DNA of 64,000 bases, taken from Mercenaria mercenaria. Its lineage: Eukaryota; Mollusca; Bivalvia; Venerida; Veneridae. Shown here piece after piece: positions 1 through 11,579 of this stretch. The position numbers and the translations under genes were made by a program. The stretch is from the NCBI RefSeq assembly GCF_021730395.1, contig NC_069362.1:2666001-2730000 (forward strand). The letters run 5' to 3'. Numbering within the stretch: position 1 is the first letter of the stretch; the number at the start of each line of letters is the position of its first letter. Under the pieces are notes generated by a model. That model made no database searches and was not told the DNA's origin. It saw only the letters and a list, made by a program, of their open reading frames with translations.

Positions 1-429
1 ATCCAAGAAAAAATTCTGTGAAGCTTAACAGATCCTTATAAATTTTACAACTTTAGAAGAGTATGATCTATGGAACATTCATCAAGTTCACAGGAGATGA
101 ATTTTGAAGAATATGTTGAAAGACAGGCAAACAACAGGCAGCCAAGGTTCATAACAGCTCAAGTTCAGCTCAAAATATGAGCAAGATACAAATTCAAAAC
201 ATTGAAATATAACAGTTCCCAGAAACACAAGTCTTTTAAGATACAGGAACAGAACAATTGTCTGATGAACTGTATTAAATATTTTACTTTACTATTCTTT
301 TGCTGGGTTAAAATTAAAATGGAGATATACTGCCATTCAAGTTTTGACTCTAGGGAAAAGCACTGCAAATGCTACTCTTTAGTGATATTTCAGTAGTAAG
401 TTGTTACTGGGTCTTATCATAGAATAAGT

Positions 430-690
430 GAACCAACACAAAGAGGTATGTCAATTTTTCAGCTTTAATGGTGGAGGGAGACCACAGGTGCTTCCCATCC
501 CTGGACACTATTTCACGCAGTGGCATACATGCCCCTGGGTAAAACAAACTGTCTTCCTTAAGTCTGATAGGTACATGTAACTTCTGCACATTACAGCCTT
601 AGCTTGGCTTTTACAAACAGACTGAGGTGAAGTGAAAGTGACCTGTAGTCAGTAATCTTAACCACCCGGCCACAGAAGACTGTATTTTAT
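430..690 (-). repeat. tRNA-derived SINE copy (family S3a)
   Basis: Read on the minus strand, this begins with a Leu/Ser-tRNA-like head (A-box-like TGGCCGGGTGGTTAAG) and runs into a body whose plus-strand form is 'tttaatggtggaggga'. The same body recurs at 41.6, 41.9, 42.9 and 43.1 kb, always on the minus strand. The B box is worn here. It lies downstream of the last visible TRAF-like exon, so it is probably intronic. Confidence 0.55.
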
Positions 691-1009
691 AACTAAGGTA
701 GCCATTTGTAAGTACACAGCACCTTTACAAGCTACCTAATTTTTTATGTGAACATGAAAGATTTTGATAGGATCAGACCTATATACTGCTGTAAGAAGCA
801 AGAAATGTAAAATAAATGCTCTACAAATTTGTCCCAGACGTTCTAGGCATCAATCAACTTGTTTATATCAACAGTACATCAATTGAGATATTTCAGATTT
901 ATATTTTTTGTTGGGGCTTGACGTCACACTAAGTCATTACTTTATCACAGGCTGGCACACGGATTGTTAAAATGTTAGGTATCAAATCAGATATTGTGTT
1001 TATACTCAC

Positions 1010-4000
1010 AGAAAATGAACATCCATATTTTTGGAATGGACACTGAATAATGACATTAGGACAGTCTCCAGATTTTCTGTCGAGGTGATGTGGCAAGTCT
1101 TCACGATTCATTGGCCGACTCGTACACAATGGACAAATGACAGGCCATTTTTGGCAATCACTTAACTGATGTGGCTGTAAATACAGGACATTGATAAGAC
1201 AATATTTTCATTTCTGTGAATATGTGGATTTTAAGTGGACGCATTGGTCGAGAGGGCTAAGAGGCCTTCCTACGGAGGTGAAGGCCCCTGGTTTGAATCC
1301 TGACTACTCCCATTGCGGTGTGTCCTTGGGCAAGGCACTTTATCACGATTGCCTCAGACGATCCAGCTGTAAATGGGTACTAGCAAATTGCTGGGGGTAA
1401 GGTATAATTGGTTTTAACTGTTCTTAATATAGGGTTGCAAAAAAGCTGTACAGAGCTTATGTTAACTGTTTCACAAAGCGACGGTAAATAAAATTTACCT
1501 TTTCTTTTTACCTTTTTTTCTTTCCATTTTGATTTGATAATTAACTTATATCTAAACACTTTGAATTAAACTGCATTTCTATATTCATTCCCCCCCACCC
1601 TCCTCTCCCCCCAAAGAATGTTGATTATATCAGTGTTTACTAATTATTATCAAATAAAAACATATACAGTCATCTTGTAATATACATTTGTTGCCAGAAT
1701 AGTGTAATTTTATTGTTTTTTATTAGCTCTATTTCTAACTAGAGCTATCACTCCAGGTGATACATACTTTCACCAAAGGCTTGTTTCAAAAAGTGATTGC
1801 TTAAAAGAACTGCTTTAAATGCAATACATTTTAATTCTCTTCAGTGGGGTCGCAGTTGCTGTCTTTACATAAAAAAAATGAAAATTAAATACAATGTGGA
1901 AACCTTATTCATGTCATTTATACAAATGTAATTTGTGTGACCTACATAGTTAACTTTGTATGGCCTATATTTCCAGTAAGTGCGTTTCATCATTATATCA
2001 AAATTATATTAAATTCCATCTTTGGAGGTAAAACTATTGTCTTAAATGTAAAACAGATTAAAAAGTTCAGTAAACAAGAGGCCCATGATGGCCCTATATC
2101 GCTCACCTGTTATCATTGCACTTGAGGACAAGAAGGTCCTCAGAAAAAATATCTAAGTCCAAAGGACAGGAACAACAAAGGGAAGAAATTTAACCAAAAA
2201 GAAAAAAAAATTCTTACAAGGTACAGATATGTCAAAATACACCTAAAAATTGGAGGTACCATCCATGTTGTACCACAGAAAAGTGGTCTCGGTTTTTCCC
2301 TACGGCCAATAATAAAAAAGTTACTAAAAATAAGCTATTTATAGTAATGTAAAAGGGAAGTAATTATAAAAAAAATATTGTAAGTGAACAAAAGAAGGAT
2401 CTGCCAAATAAATCTGTTGACATAAATGAAATTTCAGATCAGTATCTTCATTAGTTATGGAACTATACCCATTTTAATTTGAAATAAAGGGAGGTAATTT
2501 GACAGAAAATCAGTCCATAGTTATCTACCCTGATTGGCTCAGTCCAACTAATGACAATAATGAAATTTCAAATAAGTCCTATAAGTACTTATTGATATAA
2601 ATCCATTTTGATTACAATCAGGGGAGGTAATCAAGATATAAAATAACTCTGGAACCTACGATTGGATCTGATTTGTCATGGAATCCAAGATTTATTGTTG
2701 TTATAGATATTTTGGAAGTTTGTATCAAATAAAACCATAAATGAAGTCTCTATATGGCTGCAAAAGCCAAAATAGCCAATTTTGGACCTTTAAGGGGCCA
2801 TAACTCTGGAACCCATGAGGGAATCTGGCCAGTTCAAGAAAGGAACCAAGATCTTGTGGTGATACAAGTTGTGTGCAAGTTTGGTTAAAATCATAACATA
2901 AATGAAGTTGCTATTGTGCAGACAAGGTCAAAATAGCTAATTTTGGCCCTTTCAGGGGCCATAACTCTGGAACCCATTACAGGATCTGGCCGGTTCAAGA
3001 AAGGAACCGAGATCTTATGGTGACACAAGTTCTGTGCAAGTTTTATTAAATTCAAATCATAAATGAAGCTGCTATTGTGCAGACAAGGTCAAAATAGCTA
3101 ATTTTGGCCCTTTCAGGGGCCATAACTCTGGAACGCATAATGGAATCTGGCCAGTTCAAGAAAGGAACCAAGATCTTATGGTGATACAAGTTGTGTGCCA
3201 GTTTGGTAAAAATCAAATCATAAATAAAGCTGCTATTGTGCAGACAAGGTCAAAATAGCTAATTTTGGCCCTTTCAGGGGCCATAACTCTGGAACGCATA
3301 ATGGAATCTGGCCAGTTCAAGAAAGGAACCAAGATCTTATGGTGATACAAGTTGTGTGCCAGTTTGGTAAAAATCAAATCATAAATAAAGCTGCTATTGT
3401 GCAGAGAAGGTCAAAATAGCTAATTTTGGCCCTTCCAGGGGCCATAACTCTGGAACCCATAATGGGATCTGGCCAGTTCAAGAAAGGAACCGAGATCTTA
3501 TGGTGATACAAGTTGTGTGCAAGTTTGGTTAAAATAAAATCATAAATGAAACCACTATCGTGCAGACACGAAATTGTTGACGCACGGACGCACGGACGGA
3601 CTGACGACGGACGAAGGGTGATCACAAAAGCTCACCTTGTCACTATGTGACAGGTGAGCTAAAAAGGGAGATAATTCTAAAACTGTTCATGACTGTTCTA
3701 TAACTGTTCGAAAACTATCACTGTCTAAAATTATATAAACTTCCTTCAAAGGATGAAAAGTTTCTGAAATAAGTGCAATTAATAAGAGCTGTCTGTAAGA
3801 CAGCGCGCTCAACTTTTCTCAGTGTTTGACTCAAAATTAGAGCTTTGCCAGTAAAAACTTTATAAAACTTTAAACAAACATTCTAAGTTAAAAAGGGGCA
3901 TAACTCTGACAACATTCAAACCAAAGTTATGGGGATTGTTTCTCCAAGTGTACACTTTGATAGTTAATAACTATTTTAAGTTTCAAGTCAATAGCTTTGA

Positions 4001-7000
4001 TAGTAACAGAGATATTTGACTTTATCAGAAACTTTAACCGAAAATCTAAGTTAAAAAGGGGCATAACTCTGTCAAAATTCAAACCAGAGTTATGGGGATT
4101 GTTTCTCCTGGTGTAGACTTTGATAGTAGATAACTATTTCAAGTTTCAAGTCAATAGCTTTGATAGTAACAGAGATATTTGACTTTATCAAAAACTTTAA
4201 CAGAAAATTCTAAGTTAAAAAGGGGCATAACTCTGTCAAAATTCAAATCAGAGTTACAGGGACTGTTTCTTCTGGTGCAGACTTTGATAGTTAATAACTG
4301 TTTTAAGTTTCAAGTCAATATCTTTGAATATAGACTTTGATAGTAACAGAGATATTTGACTTTATCAAAAACTTTAACCAACGGCGACGCCGACACCAGG
4401 GCGAGTGCAATAGCTCTACATTTTCTTCGAAAAGTCGAGCTAAAAAGGCAGATAATTCTAACCTTATTCTAGGCAGAGTTATGAATCTTGTACAGTACAG
4501 ATTTATTAAGATACATTAAAATCTCTTCAAAGAACTTTAATTAATTTTGCAAAAAGTGAAAAGTATAAAAGGGGAACAATTCTAAAACCTTACACAATTG
4601 AATTATGGTTCTTATGCTTAATCTAGTTTTGGGCTAAGAGATGCATAAAAATATGTATAAAATATTTTTTATGCAAATATTCTAATCATGTTTCATTACA
4701 ATTGGGCAAAAAGAGTGTTCTCTAACATAATTATTCACAATAAATGACACTGCACCATCAACATATACTGTTAAATAGTTAGCTCGCCCAGAACAGGTTA
4801 GCTTAAATTTTTTAAATAATTGAGCTAAAAACATACTTCAAGATCCCTCAGTTCCCCAGTCCAGGTACAACCTTTATGGTGATGCTTACATTTCACTTTC
4901 AGTGACAGAATTTCCCTTTGAAAAGCAACATCAGGAAATAACTGAAAAACAAGCTCATCCAATTTCAAAAGACTACAATTTCAAACTTGAAATTGATACC
5001 ATAATGACATACATTTCACCAGGTTTAACATATAATAAACTAGAGCTGCTTTTGAGAAAAGCGCATGTCTTCCACAACTGCCTAATCATCTAAATAGTAA
5101 GTCAGTCTTTATATACTGTTTATTTAGAGCACATGCACATAAAGGACTCCAAAAGGACTCCTATACTACTAGAGCACATGCACATTTTTGACACCAAAAG
5201 GACCCCTATTACTAGTATAGGGGTCCTTTTGGTGTCAAAAATGCGCAAGAAATCTGAGCGTTTTTTGGTAATACAAGGGCCATAATTCTGAAGTGGCTGG
5301 GCCGATTTGACTAGTTATCGAACTTTGCCGAGCACTTATTGGCAAACACGTTTTGTTCAAGTTTGGTGAAGATCGGATGAGAAATGTTCGACTTAGAGTG
5401 TGGACAAGCTTTGTGACACACACACACAGACAGGAGTAAATCAATATGTCTCCCGCGCCACTGTGTGGTGGGAGACATAATTATCTGGTAAGTAAAAGGG
5501 CCATAAGGCCCAGCTTTGCTAACCTGACCTAGTTTATACACCAGATTCATGATCCAGTTTCTAATTTGACCTATATTTTACTGAAAAGGAGAAATACATG
5601 CACCTTACAGGGAGAACTTTTTGTTTATCTTTACCCTTTTGACCTCCATTTCAATTAAAAATGTGTATTTCTTTCACACAGTAAAGGTATTCAAAAGTTA
5701 TATATAGAGAAACAAATTATTCATTTCAACATAAGGCCTAACAAAAATTGTTTCCGGTATCCCTACTTACCCTAAAAATTTGCTGCAACCCTAAATGTTT
5801 TTATGTCATTGGGATTTTTTCCCCGATATTTTTGCTATTTTTTTTATACTTTTTGCTGCTGTTTCTTCATTAAAAATATTTCCTACCTACTTACCCTATT
5901 TTTTTGGAGGCATGTTACTGGAAACAAATAATTTTTTTAGGCCTAATGTCAATGCATGATAGCAGTGAGAGCCAAAAAACATCTACTTACATCACAGTAC
6001 AAGTCAAACCAGGTATTGTCAACTGGGCATTTACACATTCCAGATTCACTGAAAGTAAATGAAAAAACAATGCCTGTTCAATATCTCTGCAATAATTATG
6101 CAGAGAAAGAGAGCCATGCAGATTATGTATCACTCATCTGAGTAAACCAGCTGACTTGATATGATTGTAAACACACATTATCATAGATTCCATAAATGTA
6201 AACATTCTGACCAAGTTTCATGTAGATCTAGACTACAAATAAGAGTGTTTAAGCCTTAATATTTGTAAAAACTGGCTGGATGCTTACTTAGTAGCATATT
6301 TACTTCTTTACAACAAACACTACAAATCAACATGAATTTAAACTAAGGCCAAAAAAAAATGTGTGGTTCCTGTAACACGGCCAAAAAAAATAGGGTAGGT
6401 AGGTAGGGATATTTTTTTTTTTTTTTTTTTTTTTTAAGTATTGAAACAATGATGTATCAGTACATACAGGTGCTTTTTATGTACCCTTTGGTTATTAATC
6501 ACTCCCTGTGCACAGCATGTTAACCTTCTTTTCATGAAATTTACTTGCTACTATATTGCTCTGTATATTTCCTTCGTTCTTTTGATTTTATGTTCACAGT
6601 AATTATAGCTTGCAAAGTGAACGTTTGCCATGTGAAAAATATTAACCATCAGAGGACCTGGGGATTCAGGTTAGAAAAGTACCCAGGAACACAAGTCAAA
6701 GTAGCAGATATATAAATAGTTTATTTATGCATTCTGAATATTACGAAGTCCAAAACACAGGCCAGGAAAAAGGTCACTCTGATAAAATTTTCAGGGACAG
6801 GCCTTCATCTGATGTAATCTGTAATTTTGTAATCAACAGTTCAAACTATATATATATATTTATATTAAAATAATACACATAGGATCACAAGTTTCGATCA
6901 TGATGTTACATCTGATAGTAGACTATAAATCCAATTTAAAGTTGCAAATTGGACAAGAGGATCACGATGACCCTGGATCGCTCACCTGAATAATATGAGC

Positions 7001-10000
7001 TACATGTTTCTAATGTCAAACTGATAATAAAATATAACAAAAGTCAGCAGGTCACATTCATGGTCAATGAAATTCAGTTTTACGATTGGTGAGCAAAACT
7101 GTGTATGTCATCAAAATTCCAAGGCTGTATCTTAAAAAAACAAGAAAGTAGGTCAGTAGGTCAAGGTCACAGTCAAGTGACATCATATTACTTGGGGTCA
7201 TCAGGTAATTATAATTAAACAGTCTTAAAAATAGGATCAAATGATATTTTAAGTACTTTTTCATATATAACTCACATAATAACTAAGTGACCCCAGGGCA
7301 GGGCCTCTTTTAACCCAGGGGCATAATTTGAACAATTTTGGTAGAGGACTACAAGACAATGCACCATACCAAATATCAAAAGCCTAGGTCGTATGGTTTC
7401 AGACAAGAAGATTTTTAACGTTTTTTCCTAAATAAGTCTATATAAAACTTGGGACCCCCAGGGCAGGGCCTCTTTTCATCCCAGGGGTACAATTTGAACA
7501 ATTTTGGTTGAGGACCATAAAACAATGCTACAAACCAAATATCAAAGGTCTAAGTGTTGTGGTTTCAGACAAGAAGATTTTTAAACTTTTTTTCCTATAT
7601 AAGTCTATGCAAAACTTGGGAGCCCCGGGGCGGGGCCATATTTGACCCTAGGGGGATAATTTGAACAATCTTGGTAGTGGACCACTAGATGATATTATAC
7701 ACCAAATATCAAAGCCCTAGGCGGTGTGGTTTTGTACAAGAAGATTTTCAAAGTTTTCCCTATATAAGTCTAAATAAACCATGTGACCCCCGGGGCAGGG
7801 CCATATTTGACCCTAGGGGGATAATTTGAACAATTTTGGTAGAGGACCACTAGATGATGCTACACACCAGATATTAAAGCCCTAGGCCATGTGGTTTTGG
7901 ACAAGAAGATTTTTTTAATTTTGCCTTTCGGTTGCCATGGCAACCAGAGTTCTGCATGGAATTCAAATCTTTGAATAATTTTGAAAGGGGGCCACCTAAG
8001 GATCATTCCTAAGAAGTTTGGTGTAATTCAGTCCAGTGGTTAACAAGAAGAAGATTTTTTTCGAAAATGTTGACGGACGGACGACACACGACGAACGACA
8101 CAAAACACATAACGGACGACGGACATTGAGCGGTCACAAAAGCTCACCATGAGCCTTTGGCTCAGGTGAGCTAAAAAGGTAAATTTTACATATATTTTAT
8201 CATCATGGTAAAGTTTTATAGCCTAATATTTTCTTGAAGAGTGACTTTATACCGTGGGTGGAGTTTGGTGCCTTTGCATGCTTTTATTTTCTAAAAATGC
8301 TTCAAAATAAGAGATGCTTTCGCAACAGTTGTCACATTTTTCTTAAATGCAGACTTTTTATTTAGATTGCACTAGAAAATCTCGTAAAAAAATGACAGAA
8401 ATATCCGAAAATTACGATCGCAAAAACAGGTGACAAATATGGAAAACAAAAGAAAGCATTAATTAAATTCTTGATAAAATACTTGTTTTCAATTTCATTT
8501 CTATTCAATACTTATACTTTCTGCTTATTCAAAGCATTTTTATTGGGCCAAAATGATTTGTTATAGATCGTAACGGCCGATCGGGTAGGCAGGGGTCGCG
8601 CTGCCGGTTGCCACAAAATCTGGCGCTATTTTGGATCAGTTGGCGAAAGTTTCTGGTGACAACAAAGCAAAGACCGGGCCGAGACATTTTTTCTCTCAAT
8701 GACACCAAGGATCATCCTACATAGTTGCTGTAAAGTCGGCCACTTCTCCTTATTATCGCCTCCAGGTGAAATCCGAAGGGCCGACTGTTGTAATCTGTTT
8801 ACTTAAAGTTGTAAAAACTTGATGCCCACAAAATAGATGTAAATTATCGATAATCTACAGTAGGTTATACTGCTAATTAACAAGTGGTACAAACACGATA
8901 ATAGGCTGCTCTTCGCATTGTTTATCAATAAACTTTTACACATTGATCAATAAACACCTTTGATAATGACGGGCATTATTGTACTAAATACAAACCACGA
9001 GATAGACTAAGTGTCAGTCGGTGCATGGCGTGATTGACATCTGTCAGTAGCTAATTAATATACGACGTTCCGCCTACTTGTGGCGGCGAACAATATTGAA
9101 ATTCAACGGGATTTTGAATGACAAGAGGCAGAACTTTCAAACTCGAGACGCTTCAAAGAAAATTTCCGCGGGTCAAGCCGATGCATGGGACATTTTCTGT
9201 GCCGATCAAATAAGAGTTTTTCTCGATTTTTCGCAGGTCAAAAACCGGAACTGAACCGATTTTTTTTTTTTACAACAATAAAATAGTTAGGGTCGGCGGG
9301 AAAAAATAGGGTCAGTCGGGAAACCGGAACCACACATATTATTTTATTTAGCCTAATTAACAACAGTGACACTGTGTACTGTGAAATCATTATTATTCGT
9401 GGGGGATTAGTTTTCGTGTATTTTGTGGTTCAGCTCAACCAAGAAATTAAGTCCCAACAAACAAATTATGCCCGTTTATACTGTGTTTGTGCGCCGTAAA
9501 ACACAATGAATAAATGTACTCAATGTCGCCAAAAAAGACATCACAGCGGTCCGATCTAGGCCGTAGCTCCATCAACGATAAACATAGATATGCTTCAGAA
9601 CAAAACCAAAGATTCAAAGATTTATTTGATCTCATGGCCCTTGAAAAGGGCATAAGAGAATACAAACATAAAACAACAAATATGACTAAACATGTCAAGA
9701 ACAAAATTACATAAAGATTTTGCAATTGATTCTATTCCAGGCTACCCTGGATCATTTAAGTGTACTGTATTCACAAATTACAGTAATTTGCATATAACAA
9801 TAATAATTCAGGATAATCATGGAATACAATATATTAACAATGGAGTGTCTAAAAGATTTCAGTTGCAGCTGACATATATAAGGAAGATGGTTCGTTATGA
9901 TTTCAGCATTTAATATTAATTTAATAAATTGGGCTAATTTAACTAAGTTGTTTTTATCAGTGCTACACATTGGCTTTTGATAATTCGCCAAATTAGGGTT

Positions 10001-11088
10001 CTTAAAAGTATTATGAAGGATATAAGTTTGTCTGTCATTACAAAATAATCATGCTTAAAAGATGTGGTTCATCCCCTATTTCTTGTCTATTACAGAATGT
10101 ACATAGTCTGTTTTCTTTGGCAATACCAGTGCACATTCACGGGTCCAGTGTTTATTTTTTTGTTTAATATAAAAATCCCTTTTTTTCACACAATTAACCT
10201 TTTATATGTTAGTCAAATGAAAAAAAAAATCGATGACAAAAAATCCGGTCACAGTATCATATACACTGAAAAGGTGAACTATGCGAGCGTAACGCTATGG
10301 GAAGCTACTCAGCAAACTTGTAGAACATTTCAAAATCGGAGTTTATACACTTGCAGCCGCTACCTGCATGATTGCACCTTCGAAACATTTAAAGCCTTCC
10401 ATAAATACTAAACTGACCCCATAAATTGCTTTGAAAAACACAGTACAAGTCTCTACGAGCGAAATATTTCAGTATTCCCTGGTGATTTCATTCCGGATAG
10501 CGGACGTGTTCCTGGTTTTTATCACTTCGTTTGGCAGCTGAAATCGCCGGGGATATTTGAAATATTTCGCTCCTAGGGACTTGTACTGTGTATTTCAAAG
10601 CAATTTATGGGGTCAGTTTAGTATTTATGGAAGGCTTTAAATGTTTCGAAGGTGCAATCATGCAGGTAACCATGGTAGTGCTGTTTGACACGTGTAGGTT
10701 TCTCATATAAGAACAAAATGATATACTAGATCTTTTCCTGTGGAAATTATGATTTTTTTTCTTTCAAAAATTGAAAATCCACGAATTTACGTCCCCATGA
10801 AACAGCAGTTTTGACCAAAACCACGAAATTTCGTGGGGATGAAATTAAATGATTTCACAGTATCACTGAAACTTTTCTTACTCACTTTGCAACTCTGCAT
10901 ATACATGCTTCACAGAATCTGTGTCCACATGATGTCTGCACTGCATGTTTCATCACAAGTAGACACACTGTACATACATATTTCCTCTCAAGGTCTTCTT
11001 CAAATAAGGCTTCATAACCTTGCATGTGTGATTCATCCCTTGAGGCCATTCTTCAGCTAGCTTGTTGCTGGTACATTAAGTTTACAAC
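1010..11088 (-). CDS. TRAF6-like E3 ligase/adaptor, N-terminal four coding exons (partial)
   Basis: Exons on the minus strand: 10886-11049 (ATG at 11049; 5' UTR back to an acceptor at 11088), 5991-6048, 4837-4941, 1010-1174. All donors are GT and all acceptors AG, and the phases join without a gap to give 164 residues. Residues 26-65 form a TRAF-type C3HC3D RING (C26, C29, C41, H43, C46, C49, C62, D65, with CPVDN as in TRAF6). LFPD...REILSL follows, as in TRAF6 after its RING. Then come zinc finger 1 (C92, C99, H111, C116), zinc finger 2 (C123, C126, H138, C147) and the start of finger 3 (C154, C161). TRAF proteins relay Toll/IL-1 and TNF-receptor signals to NF-kB in the cytosol by K63 ubiquitin chains. 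The remaining fingers, coiled coil and MATH domain must lie left of the window, so TRAF6 versus another invertebrate TRAF is not settled. Introns hold A1, H1, G, Q, A2 and a foldback. Confidence 0.88.
1229..1497 (+). repeat. tRNA-derived SINE (family S1a)
   Basis: A pol III promoter is visible: A box TGGTCGAGAGGGC near 1246 and B box GGTTTGAATCC near 1291. The body contains 'gggcaaggcacttta', and the tail ends in 'gcgacggtaaataaaattt'. Minus-strand relatives lie at 52.8-53.0 kb (head and body) and 49.46-49.58 kb (tail only). Confidence 0.75.
2075..3660 (+). mobile_element. Hairpin-ended tandem-array element A1
   Basis: The 5' end reads CAAGAGG with palindromic GGCCCATGATGGCCC and then CGCTCACCTG. 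The 3' end is a perfect hairpin (AGCTCACCTTGTCAC paired with GTGACAGGTGAGCT), followed by AAAAA. Between them are five monomers: the word 'taactctgg' falls at 2801, 2962, 3123, 3284 and 3445, exactly 161 bp apart. A GAC/GGAC-rich tract precedes the terminal hairpin. No protein is encoded. It lies in an intron of the TRAF-like gene. Confidence 0.8.
3783..4441 (+). mobile_element. Hairpin-ended tandem-array element H1
   Basis: The 5' end is AAGAGCTGTCT with the self-complementary AGACAGC, then GCTCAACTTTTC. The 3' end is a hairpin finishing GAAAAGTCGAGCT, followed by AAAAA. Three monomers are spaced 163-164 bp apart ('aaaaggggcataactctg' near 3891, 4054, 4218). Each holds an inverted repeat, CATAACTCTG facing CAGAGTTATG. 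A 'ggcgacgccgacacc' tract precedes the 3' hairpin. Confidence 0.75.
5183..5240. repeat. Near-perfect 26-bp-arm palindrome
   Basis: The left arm ATTTTTGACACCAAAAGGA... is matched base for base by the right arm around a centre ACTAGT, with one unpaired T. A diverged direct copy of the arm ('ggactccaaaaggactcc') lies just upstream at 5145-5165. It is the left neighbour of repeat G and may be its 5' end. Confidence 0.75.
5241..5478 (+). repeat. Repeat G, single monomer with terminal hairpin
   Basis: One monomer carries 'aagggccataattctg' and a (CA)n/GACAGG tract. It ends in a hairpin TATGTCTCCC...GTGGGAGACATA. The plan is that of the other array elements (GGCCATAA core, GAC-type tract, terminal hairpin), but no array and no clear CAAGAG start are present, so the 5' side is probably lost. 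Confidence 0.5.
5732..5943. mobile_element. Short foldback (MITE-like) element, family Q
   Basis: The ends AGGCCTAACAAAAATTG and its inverted partner ending TTTTTTTAGGCCT bracket a T-rich core in which 'cctacttaccctatttttt' occurs in both senses. The same end sequence recurs at 6347 and 9345. No ORF is present. Confidence 0.55.
6347..9352. mobile_element. Larger family-Q foldback, interrupted by A2
   Basis: The left end 'ggccaaaaaaaaatgtgtgg' and the right end (inverted 'atgtgtggttccgg...') share ATGTGTGGTTCC in inverted orientation, plus TAGGGT(A/C)GGT-type subterminal repeats and long T runs. The interior holds A2 and a CpG-richer stretch, 8560-9260, without a convincing exon. That this is one element is an inference; two independent solo ends are possible. 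Confidence 0.35.
6954..8172 (+). mobile_element. Hairpin-ended tandem-array element A2
   Basis: The 5' end CAAGAGGATCACGATGACCC leads into CGCTCACCTGA. The 3' hairpin is GCTCACCATGAGCC...GGCTCAGGTGAGCT, followed by AAAAA. Four monomers of 165-167 bp are marked by 'aatttgaacaa' at 7325, 7491, 7658 and 7823. A GACGGACG-rich tract lies at 8070-8125. Confidence 0.78.
9514..9714 (+). CDS. Unrecognised 66-codon open frame (doubtful)
   Basis: The frame starts at an ATG and encodes a hydrophilic, Lys/Arg/Gln-rich peptide (MYSMSPKKTSQRSDLG...). Composition is more protein-like than most frames here, and it follows a CpG-richer stretch. I recognise no family, no clear splice donor follows, and it sits on the opposite strand inside an intron of the TRAF-like gene. 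It may be chance. Confidence 0.15.
   Translation: MYSMSPKKTSQRSDLGRSSINDKHRYASEQNQRFKDLFDLMALEKGIREYKHKTTNMTKHVKNKIT
10361..10668. mobile_element. Foldback element with arms of about 120-135 bp
   Basis: The left arm from TACCTGCATGATTGCACCTT is repeated in inverted form, ending AAGGTGCAATCATGCAGGTA. The arms differ at only a few positions (for example 'aaaaacacagtacaag' against 'aaatacacagtacaag') and enclose about 50 bp. It lies just beyond the 3' side of the first coding exon of the TRAF-like gene, in intron 1. Confidence 0.75.
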
Positions 11089-11579
11089 CTAGAAAAGTGA
11101 ATTATATTTAATTTTTCTTTTCCCAAACTACTTGGTCAGACATATAACCAGATGATGGCTGCTGACCAAGACTCAGTCCAGAAGCTACAAAATCAAATTA
11201 TATCAAGCTCCCCATAACAAAAATGATGCGTAACATCCAAAGCCTGTTGTGCAATGGTCAAGGTCACCCTTTAAGGTAAAAGATTTATATGACAGTCTAT
11301 TATGTGGCCCATCAATAAATCTAACACCCATTAAATTAAATTTGCTTAACACAAGTGTTCCAAATATACTGACAATTTTTCAAGTCTTTGGTCACATCGA
11401 ACCCCAACCTCCAACACTCAAAGCAGACACTACCACTGAGCTATTTTGGTGATCTGTATCATACTCGGATCCAGCAAATTTTCTCAGAAGGTGTCCGACC
11501 GAACCCTCACTATGACAAACATGTGTCTTTATACACTAAATAATTTGATGTGATTTTTGTGGATGCTGGCCGTTAACAT

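Noticed and set aside
8560-9260. CpG-richer stretch as a promoter island
   Set aside because: It lies inside a TRAF-like intron and between two inverted family-Q ends, and no supported transcript starts there. It may be element interior.
10833-11060. 75-codon plus-strand frame
   Set aside because: It is the antisense of the RING exon of the TRAF-like gene.
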